This document shows positions 1 to 5,671 of a DNA stretch of 10,767 nucleotides, piece after piece. The position numbers and the translations under genes were made by a program. Below the pieces are notes generated by a model. It saw nothing but the letters and a program-made list of their open reading frames with translations. It made no database searches and was not told where the DNA came from. Source of the stretch: Modestobacter sp. (lineage in GTDB: Bacteria > Actinomycetota > Actinomycetes > Mycobacteriales > Geodermatophilaceae); assembly GCA_025963425.1 (NCBI GenBank), contig JAOPUQ010000182.1, forward strand, positions 1-10,767, written 5' to 3'. How positions within the stretch are numbered: position 1 is the first letter of the stretch; every line of letters begins with the position of its first letter.

Positions 1-137
1 GCCAGATCACGGGAGTCTCCCGGCGCCCGGACCTTCGGACCGTGCAGCGCCGCGCAGACGCGAGCCCGGCCGACGAGGTGCATGACCGGCCTCGGCGTTG
101 AGCATGCTGGCCGAGCCGGCACACCTACCGGGGAAGC

Positions 138-442
138 ATGTCGATCATGGAACGAGGACCGTCCCTGGGGTCGGAAATCGCCGCGTCCGCCGGGAGCATC
201 GAGCAGCGCGCGCAGGCGCTACTGACTGGTGCGGTACTCCGCGCTCCCCGCGGCCCACCGCGGACGGCTGCTGCTTGCAGGTGCCCGGCCTGCCGCACCA
301 CCCGCTCCTCGCAGCAAGCTTGGGGGTGGCTGGCCGTGGCCCGCGAGCACGTGGGCACGGCAGGAGCCCGCGCCTCCTTCCTCAGTCCCTCCGCCGGCGG
401 TCCCGGGAGGGCCTCTACGTCCCCCCGGCGCTCTGGGCGTGA
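138..442 (+). pseudogene. Decayed LuxR-family regulator, internally deleted and frameshifted
   Basis: The two ends of this stretch resemble the two ends of the intact regulator at 474-1493, but in different frames and with no recognisable middle. From ATG 138 (or ATG 147), preceded by GGGGAA at 130-135, the frame reads LGSEIAASAGSIEQRAQALL. This parallels ELTEVAVSAEPLPDRARSLL near the N terminus of the intact copy. The similarity fades after about position 225. In another frame, 405-442 encodes REGLYVPPALWA and a TGA stop, matching the RRGLYVPP C-terminal tail of the intact protein. The GAF-like core and the helix-turn-helix are missing from the roughly 180 nt between. A full gene would need about 1 kb. 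I read this as the residue of a paralogue that once converged on the intact gene. The N-terminal match is short and was judged by eye, so chance is not excluded. Confidence 0.55.
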
Positions 443-473
443 CCGAGGCCCGGCCGGCCTGGACCCCGGTTCG

Positions 474-1493
474 TCACGGTGCAGGACGCCGGCCGGACGG
501 CGGGACGTAGAGGCCCCTCCGCTCGGCGCGCACCGCGGCGAGCGTCCGCGTCGGCGCCCCGAGCTTGACCAGGATGTGCTCCAGGTGCGCGGCGACGGTG
601 CGCTGTGCCACGACGAGCTCCCGGGCGATCTCCTGGTTCGAGCAGCCGTCGACCAGCAGCCCGAGCACCTCCAGCTCGCGCGGGGTGAGCCCGCGGAGAT
701 CCGCCGCCGGTGAGAGCAGCACCATCCCCGTCAGCACCGCCGGGACGTCCTCGGTACCGGACAGGGCCGTGACCCGGACGTGGCCGCCCGGTGCGTGCCG
801 GCCGCCCAGGGGCCACAGGAAGGACGTGTAGACCTCGGCGGCGCCGAGCCCTACGCGGGCAGCGGCCAGCACGGGGGAGTCCACCGCGAGAAGCGCATGG
901 CCGTCGAGGCCCGGGAGTGGCTGGGTGCCGCCGTCCTCGCGGAGCACCACACCGGCTGTGGCGCCCTGGACCAGCCGCGCGGCAATGACCAGCGAGCGCA
1001 TCGGGTCGATGCCGTGGGCGAGGACCGAGGCGGACCGGGCCAGGCGACGGCGGACTGCCCGCGGCGGTGGCTCGTGGCTGCCGGACAGGATCGCGAGGAA
1101 GCCCACGTGGCGCCCCCCGGGCCGGAACAGGGCGACGGCCAGCGCCTCCTGGTAACCGGCCGGGATCAGGCACTCCGCCCAGGTCGGCAGCTCAGCGGCC
1201 GGGTACGGCAGGTCCGACGGGCTCAGGGGCGGGCGGGCGCGGTTGGTACCGGTCACCTCGATGTCGCGCGCGAGCATCGGGCCGTCGAAGTACTCCAGCG
1301 TCGCGTCGTCCAGGTCGGCGCTGGCCAGACACGTGTAGCTGTTGGTCAGGGGATCGGCGAGGGCGATCCAGGCGGCGTCGTACGCAACGAGGCGACGCAG
1401 CGCACCCAGGAGCGAGCGCGCGCGGTCCGGGAGGGGCTCGGCGGAGACGGCGACCTCGGTCAGCTCCGGCTGCGCGGGCGAATCGTCGCGCAT
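474..1493 (-). CDS. LuxR-family transcriptional regulator with GAF-like sensor domain
   Basis: A 339-residue regulator. The N-terminal half (about residues 15-180) has the look of a GAF-like sensory domain, including RRLVAYDAAWIALADP and the RPGGRHVGFLAILSG strand region. The C terminus (about 268-325) is a LuxR/FixJ-type DNA-binding domain: LTPRELEVLGLLVDG, then CSNQEIARELVVAQRTV and AHLEHILVKLGA, ending in the GLYVPP tail. The ligand is unknown and there is no phosphoacceptor receiver domain, so it probably responds to a small molecule, redox state or partner protein. ATG 1493 is chosen because GGGAG (1500-1504 on the complement) lies 6 nt upstream; the frame stays open far upstream, but antisense to LysR. 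It is divergent from the LysR gene and converges on a decayed relative. Family assignment is firm; targets are unknown. Confidence 0.9.
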   Translation of the reverse strand: MRDDSPAQPELTEVAVSAEPLPDRARSLLGALRRLVAYDAAWIALADPLTNSYTCLASADLDDATLEYFDGPMLARDIEVTGTNRARPPLSPSDLPYPAAELPTWAECLIPAGYQEALAVALFRPGGRHVGFLAILSGSHEPPPRAVRRRLARSASVLAHGIDPMRSLVIAARLVQGATAGVVLREDGGTQPLPGLDGHALLAVDSPVLAAARVGLGAAEVYTSFLWPLGGRHAPGGHVRVTALSGTEDVPAVLTGMVLLSPAADLRGLTPRELEVLGLLVDGCSNQEIARELVVAQRTVAAHLEHILVKLGAPTRTLAAVRAERRGLYVPPSGRRPAP

Positions 1494-1499
1494 GGTCGA

Positions 1500-1504
1500 C
1501 TCCC
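1500..1504 (-). promoter_or_regulatory. Ribosome binding site of the LuxR-family gene
   Basis: GGGAG on the minus strand, 6 nt before ATG 1493. It fixes the start of a gene whose frame is otherwise open for another 1.8 kb upstream. Confidence 0.6.
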
Positions 1505-1627
1505 GCCCTCGGACGTCACCGAGATCGCGTGGACCGCCGACGAACCCGGCACACTGGACGTGCCGACGGAGGACGACCCACGTGTACCGCCGCGGTCGGC
1601 CGGCTACTCCACGGCCGCTGACGTAGA

Positions 1628-1641
1628 TGCACAGGGGTGCA
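1628..1641. promoter_or_regulatory. Inverted repeat, candidate regulator operator
   Basis: TGCAC-N4-GTGCA, with perfect 5-bp arms, lies in the 207-bp gap between the divergent luxR-type and lysR-type genes, 60 nt before the chosen LysR start. LysR-type proteins usually bind imperfect dyads with a T-N11-A core near a divergent promoter; this dyad is T-N12-A, so the match is approximate. No convincing -35/-10 pair could be picked on either strand. The operator role is inferred from position and symmetry only. Confidence 0.3.
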
Positions 1642-1700
1642 AGGCGCAGCCTAAGAACCGGGCTCTGGCGTGTCGATGGTCCCGGGTGGGCTACTTGGAC

Positions 1701-2720
1701 GTGGAGCTGCGTCAGCTGAGGTACTTCCTGGCCGTTGCCGAGGAACGCCGCTTCGCCCGTGCCGCCGAGCGGCTGCACATCGCGGCTCCGTCGCTGTCCC
1801 AGCAGATCCAGGCGCTGGAGCGGGAACTGCGCGTCACGCTCTTCGAGCGCAGCCCGCAGCGGATCGACCTGACTCCCGCCGGGGAGACCCTCGTGCAGCG
1901 GGCCAGGGTGATCCTCGCCGAGGCCGACCGGGCCCGCGAGGACGTCCGTGCCACCGGCGGCGGCCGTCGGGAGCAGTTGAGCCTGCGGGTCTCCAACCTG
2001 GCCGACCTCGTCCTCGACGGCCCCCTGCGGGTCGTGGCCCTCGGGATCCCGGGGGTCGAGGTCTCCCTGGCCTCCAGCCCGGGTGACGATGCCATCGAGG
2101 CCGTCCGGCAGGCGCGGGCGGATGCGGCGGTCGTCTGGAACCGGTCGCACGAGCAACGCGACCTCGAGGGCGCGGTCCTCGGCTCGGTCGTCTTCGGCGT
2201 CGCCCTGCCCCAGGGACACCCCCTGACCGACGTGCCCGAGGTGCCGGTCGGTGCCCTCGGCCGCGAGACGGTGGTCATGTTCCCCCGCCACCCGTTCGCC
2301 GGTGTCTGGGACCGCACGGTCGACCATCTGCTGCCCGGCGGTCCGGCCCCGGGGCAGGTCGTCATCGAGCCGGACCTGCTCAACGCCCCCGAAGCGGTGC
2401 TCCGGGCCGTCGCGGCGGGCGTCGGCATCGCGCCGGTGGTCCAGGGCGTCACCGACCTCGTGGACGTTCCCGGGATCGAGGTCCGGTCGCTCCTGCCCCC
2501 TCTGCGGTTGGACCTGGAGGTCGTCTGGCGTGCCCCGGCCCGCCCGGCCCTGACCCGTCTCGTGGACTTTCTGGTGGGCGCGGCCGGTGACCCGCAGGCC
2601 GTCATCGACCCGCCGGCACCACCGGCCGGCGCCGCCGCGGGGACGGTCGGTGCGCGACGGGGCGGGCGACTGTCCCCGCAGCGGCCAGAGGGACCACCGG
2701 GCGGCCCGGTCACGGTGTGA
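1701..2720 (+). CDS. LysR-family transcriptional regulator
   Basis: A 339-residue LysR-type regulator. Residues 1-60 form the winged helix-turn-helix: ELRQLRYFLAVAEERRFARA, then AERLHIAAPSLSQQIQALER, LFERSPQRIDLTPAGE. About 85-295 is the periplasmic-binding-protein-like effector domain, including VSLASSPGDDAIEAVRQ, VVFGVALPQGHPL and AAGVGIAPVVQGV. The last ~36 residues (about 304-339) are a Pro/Ala/Gly/Arg-rich tail beyond the usual end of the family, and the final 11 nt overlap an antisense dehydrogenase remnant. No ATG is in frame. GTG 1701 gives the canonical MELRQLRYF start; TTG 1695 is 4 nt after the GGGTGGG at 1684-1690 and is also possible. It is divergent from the LuxR-type gene, which LysR regulators often control, or it may regulate itself. 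The effector is unknown. Confidence 0.9.
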   Translation: MELRQLRYFLAVAEERRFARAAERLHIAAPSLSQQIQALERELRVTLFERSPQRIDLTPAGETLVQRARVILAEADRAREDVRATGGGRREQLSLRVSNLADLVLDGPLRVVALGIPGVEVSLASSPGDDAIEAVRQARADAAVVWNRSHEQRDLEGAVLGSVVFGVALPQGHPLTDVPEVPVGALGRETVVMFPRHPFAGVWDRTVDHLLPGGPAPGQVVIEPDLLNAPEAVLRAVAAGVGIAPVVQGVTDLVDVPGIEVRSLLPPLRLDLEVVWRAPARPALTRLVDFLVGAAGDPQAVIDPPAPPAGAAAGTVGARRGGRLSPQRPEGPPGGPVTV

Positions 2721-2853
2721 GAACCACCTGCTTGACCTTGTCGTAGAGCCCGATGTGGCCGCTGCCGTGCGTGGCCTCGAGGCCGACCGCGTCGATGCAC
2801 TGGTCCGGTCCACGTCCGCCGGTGAGCTCCAGCAGCGCCGAGCGCACGTCGAC
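2710..2853 (-). pseudogene. Remnant of a zinc-dependent alcohol dehydrogenase (formaldehyde dehydrogenase-like)
   Basis: About 47 minus-strand codons read VDVRSALLELTGGRGPDQ, CIDAVGLEATHGSGHIGLYD and KVKQVVLTP, ending at TGA 2712-2710. The run L-ELTGGRGPD-CIDAVG-EA-HG followed by YD-VKQ is characteristic of the nucleotide-binding domain of zinc-dependent medium-chain alcohol dehydrogenases resembling glutathione-independent formaldehyde dehydrogenase. A complete enzyme is about 380-400 residues. The zinc-site N-terminal domain, the Rossmann glycine motif and everything C-terminal are absent, and no start lies in this frame next to the homology. It is therefore an internal fragment left after gene loss. 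It overlaps the last bases of the LysR gene on the other strand. Confidence 0.7.
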
Positions 2854-3112
2854 CCGGGCACGGCCTCGGCGGTCTCGGCATCCCACTCGACGTCCGTGCC
2901 GAACGGCGCGCTGGCCTCCAGTGGCTCGTGTATGGGCCGGTCCATGAGAGCTGCTCCGCCGGACGTCCCCCATCGGCAGATCGGCCGATTGATCGCCCGG
3001 CGGGACGGGGTCCAGCGTGGGGTGGTTCGGCGGGCGGCGCCGACGATCGCTCCCGCCGCCGAGCACCGCGCCGCACCACAGACCGTGGCCGACACCCGAG
3101 GGACGTGAGCCG
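2854..3112. other. Non-coding leader/debris upstream of the debranching gene
   Basis: No intact gene is apparent. On the minus strand an ATG at 2945, with GGAG 8 nt upstream, opens a short frame (MDRPIHEPLEASAPFGTDVE...) that runs into the dehydrogenase remnant one frame out. It may be the head of another lost gene or a chance ORF. The plus strand must hold the promoter of the debranching gene, but no clear -35/-10 was found. Confidence 0.35.
3098..3103 (+). promoter_or_regulatory. Ribosome binding site of the debranching enzyme gene
   Basis: GAGGGA 9 nt before ATG 3113. It argues for this start over the in-frame ATG at 3017, whose product would begin with an Arg/Pro-rich stretch unlike the family. 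Confidence 0.6.
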
Positions 3113-5281
3113 ATGGGCGCATGGACGCCTGAGCAGCCGCCGGTCGGTACCGCCGGCGGCGCGGTGACCCTGGTCGAGGGGTCGTCCTTCTGCGTGTGCG
3201 CACCGAGCGGTGACCTCGGTGCGGGCCCGCACGGTGTCTTCTTCCGGGACACGCGGATCCTCTCCCGGTGGGACCTGCGGGTCGACGGCGAGCCACCGGA
3301 ACCGTTGGCGGCCATGACGCCGGAGCCCTACCGGGCGACGTTCCTCGGGCGTCTCCCGCGCCGGTCGGGCAGGACCGACACGAACCTGCTGGTGCAGCGG
3401 GAGCGGCGGGTCGGCAACGGGATGCGGGAGGACGTGACGATCCGCAACCCGGGCGTCGAGTCGACCGCCGTCACCGTCACCGTGGTGGTGGAGGCCGACT
3501 TCGCCGACCTGTTCGAGGTCAAGGAGGGCCGCGTCCTGGCCCGCGGGGAGCGGCGCGTGCGCGCCCAGGGGGAGCACCTCGTCCTGGACCAGCGCTGGCG
3601 GGGCGCGCAACGCGGCGCGCTCGTGGACGCGTCGGGGGCCACGATCGTGGCCCTCGGCGCCATCGACAACAGCGCCGGGGTCCTCAGCTACACCGTCGTG
3701 GTGCCACCGCGCGGCCAGTGGTCGACGTCCCTGCTCGTCCGCCCCGTGGTCGACGGGGAGGACGTGGAGGTCTCCTTCCCGCTGGACCGGCCCCTGGCGG
3801 AGTCCGCGCCGGCGCTGCGGTTGCAGCGCTGGCACGAGCGCACGCCGCTGGCGACCACCGGCCACGAGGGCCTGCAGCGGGTGCTCCGGCGCAGCCAGCA
3901 GGACCTCGGCGCGCTCCGGATCTTCGATCCGGAGCAACCCACGCTGGCCGCCGTCGCCGCCGGGGCACCGTGGTTCATGGCCCTCTTCGGCCGGGACTCG
4001 CTGCTGACCGCCTACATGGCGCTGCCGGTCGACCAGAGCCTCACCCTCGGGACGCTCAGGACGCTGGCACGCCGGCAGGGTCGCGCGATCGACCCCCTGA
4101 CCGAGGAGGAACCGGGGCGGATCCTGCACGAGGTGCGCCTGGGCGTGGACGCGGGTCTGTCCCTGGGAGGTGGCAGCACCTACTACGGCACGGCGGACGC
4201 CACCCCGCTGTTCGTCGTCCTGCTCGGGGAGCTGGCGCGGTGGGGCGCCGAACCCGCTGACGTCCGGGAACTCCTTCCCCATGCCGACCGCGCCCTGGAG
4301 TGGGTGGCGGCGCACGGGGATCGGGACGGGGACGGGTTCGTGGAGTACCGCCGGGCCACGGACCGCGGGCTGCAGAACCAGGGGTGGAAGGATTCGTGGG
4401 ACGGGATCAACTTCGCGGACGGACGGCTGGCGGAGGCGCCGATCGCCTTGTGCGAGGTCCAGGGGTACGTCTACGACGCCTACCTGGCCCGGGCCCAGCT
4501 GGCCCAGTCGTTCGGTGACGGGGCTCTGGCGGAGCAGTGGCTGGACCGGGCCGTCGCCTTGAAGGCCGCGTTCAACGAGCGCTTCTGGCTGCCCGACCAG
4601 GGCTGGTACGCCATCGCGCTCGACCGGGACAAGAAGCTCGTCGACTCCTGCGCCTCCAACATGGGGCACTGCCTGTGGAGCGGAATCGTCGACGAGGACA
4701 AAGCGGCCCGGGTGGCCGAGCACCTGCTCTCACCGGCCATGTTCACCGGTTGGGGGGTGCGGACGCTCAGCAGTGCCATGCGGGCCTATGACCCGGTCAG
4801 TTACCACAATGGCTCGGTCTGGCCCCATGACAACGCCTTCATCGCGGCCGGTCTGATGCGCTACGGGTTCGTGGCGGAGGCTCAGCGCATCGCGGAAGGC
4901 CTGCTGGAGGCCGCGCAGGCGTTCGGCGGCCGCCTTCCGGAGCTGTTCTGCGGCTTCGACCGCGGTGAGTACCCGGAGCCCGTGCCCTACCCGTCCTCGT
5001 GCTCCCCGCAGGCCTGGGCGGCCGCCACGCCTGTCCAGCTCGTCCGGACCCTGTTGCGGTTCGACCCCTGGCTGCCCCGCGGGAAGTTGTGGGTCGCACC
5101 CGTCCTGCCCTCCGCGTTCATGCCGTTGCGCGTCGACGGGGTCTCCCTCGCCGGCGGCCGGATGAACATCGAGGTGACGGGGGAGGGGACGGCACTGGAG
5201 GGCCTCCCCGCCAGCGTCCAGGTGCTCACCGAGCCGTACGTGTCGGAGGGCCACCGGCTTTCCCCGCGGGACTCCGCCTGA
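3113..5281 (+). CDS. Glycogen debranching enzyme / amylo-alpha-1,6-glucosidase family protein
   Basis: A 722-residue cytoplasmic protein with no signal peptide or membrane segment. Residues ~15-210 match the N-terminal beta domain of bacterial debranching-like proteins (GDE_N_bis type): GVFFRDTRILSRWDLRVDG, then TNLLVQRERRVGNGMREDVT. From ~255 to the end is the (alpha/alpha)6-barrel domain related to GH15/GDE_C. Conserved blocks are WFMALFGRDSLL (GRDS 293-296), GRILHEVRLG, YYGTADATPLFVVLLGEL, QNQGWKDSWDG (from 421), CEVQGYVYDAYLARA, SYHNGSVWPHDNAF (from ~563) and RLPELFCGFDR. Family members are thought to hydrolyse alpha-1,6 branches or related alpha-glucosides, but this subgroup is poorly tested and the exact substrate is open. 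The length is complete. The gene stands alone between gene remnants and ends about 390 nt before dnaK; it may have its own promoter. Confidence 0.9.
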   Translation: MGAWTPEQPPVGTAGGAVTLVEGSSFCVCAPSGDLGAGPHGVFFRDTRILSRWDLRVDGEPPEPLAAMTPEPYRATFLGRLPRRSGRTDTNLLVQRERRVGNGMREDVTIRNPGVESTAVTVTVVVEADFADLFEVKEGRVLARGERRVRAQGEHLVLDQRWRGAQRGALVDASGATIVALGAIDNSAGVLSYTVVVPPRGQWSTSLLVRPVVDGEDVEVSFPLDRPLAESAPALRLQRWHERTPLATTGHEGLQRVLRRSQQDLGALRIFDPEQPTLAAVAAGAPWFMALFGRDSLLTAYMALPVDQSLTLGTLRTLARRQGRAIDPLTEEEPGRILHEVRLGVDAGLSLGGGSTYYGTADATPLFVVLLGELARWGAEPADVRELLPHADRALEWVAAHGDRDGDGFVEYRRATDRGLQNQGWKDSWDGINFADGRLAEAPIALCEVQGYVYDAYLARAQLAQSFGDGALAEQWLDRAVALKAAFNERFWLPDQGWYAIALDRDKKLVDSCASNMGHCLWSGIVDEDKAARVAEHLLSPAMFTGWGVRTLSSAMRAYDPVSYHNGSVWPHDNAFIAAGLMRYGFVAEAQRIAEGLLEAAQAFGGRLPELFCGFDRGEYPEPVPYPSSCSPQAWAAATPVQLVRTLLRFDPWLPRGKLWVAPVLPSAFMPLRVDGVSLAGGRMNIEVTGEGTALEGLPASVQVLTEPYVSEGHRLSPRDSA

Positions 5282-5491
5282 TCCCGGCACCACTGCGCGG
5301 AACGGCACGATGCGCTCCGCTGTCCAGCCGGGGCGCACCGGGTTCATCGGCCTGACGGGTCGAAGGCGGTGGGTGCGCTTGCATCCTGCGGACCGATGCG
5401 CCGTGTCGGCCACCCTGCGACGGTGAGTGGGTCCGTCGATCCGATCCCGCGGTCGTCGCTCGGGGATGACTGCCATGCGGACACCTCGGCA
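5282..5491. other. Intergenic region after the debranching gene
   Basis: No gene is supported here. No strong GC hairpin plus T-run terminator is visible after the stop at 5281. A small dyad GCATC-N9-GATGC occurs at 5381-5399. I found no HAIR (CTTGAGT-N7-ACTCAAG) or CIRCE element, although this is where a chaperone-operon promoter would be expected. The N-terminal two thirds of the general stress protein, whose C-terminal remnant follows, is not recognisable in any frame. Confidence 0.45.
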
Positions 5492-5670
5492 GCCCACCTG
5501 GCCCTCTACGGCCTGGTCATCGGGGCGGTCATCGGGCTGGTTCGCCATGCGATGGATGAGGCCGTCGCGACTTCACCTCGGTGATCACCATGCGTCCGCA
5601 ACGCTACGAACTCGTCGTCGACGACGAGGTGGCCGACCAGGCGGCCCGACTGCTCGGAAAGGAAGTCTGA
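5492..5670 (+). pseudogene. Frameshifted C-terminal remnant of a general stress protein
   Basis: In one frame, 5498-5560 encodes LALYGLVIGAVIGLVRHAM, a glycine-rich hydrophobic helix. After a shift near 5560-5566 another frame continues GRRDFTSVITM and RYELVVDDEVADQAARLLG, stopping at TGA 5668-5670. Joined, this is the characteristic end of actinobacterial general stress proteins (membrane helix, H-A-GGRRDF, RYELVVD-EVAD-AARLL). In the second frame a TGA lies directly before the GRRDF codons, so the two parts cannot be read as one protein. The N-terminal stress-protein domain is absent. A 26-codon ORF (ATG 5590 to 5670) could still be translated; its stop is 1 nt from the dnaK ATG and its 3' end contains the dnaK ribosome binding site, so it may survive as a leader peptide. 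Confidence 0.7.
5658..5665 (+). promoter_or_regulatory. Ribosome binding site of dnaK, inside the stress-protein remnant
   Basis: AAAGGAAG lies 6 nt before ATG 5672. It falls within the last codons (LGKEV) of the upstream general stress protein remnant, which may explain why this 3' end was kept. Confidence 0.65.
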
Positions 5671-5671
5671 G

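Noticed and set aside
10..22. Small palindrome CGGGAGTCTCCCG at the left edge
   Set aside because: Short stem with no T-run and no neighbouring gene end visible; common by chance at this GC content.
1..83. Possible minus-strand gene start at 83 (MHLVGRARVCAALHG...) running off the left edge, with GAGG upstream
   Set aside because: Only about 27 codons are visible, the composition is not distinctive and no family was recognised.
452..459. GGCCGGCC between the converging regulator genes as a terminator
   Set aside because: It is an 8-bp palindrome without a loop or T-run, expected by chance in such GC-rich DNA.
474..3296. The LuxR frame read as one 940-residue protein
   Set aside because: Residues before Met at 1493 are antisense to LysR and carry no domain. 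A good ribosome binding site and the family's normal N terminus place the start at 1493.
1712..4723. Very long minus-strand open frame (about 1000 codons) opposite the LysR and debranching genes
   Set aside because: It is antisense to two clearly recognised proteins, has an Arg/Gly/Pro-rich shadow composition and no domain of its own except the small dehydrogenase piece, which is in a different frame. High GC removes stop codons on the opposite strand.
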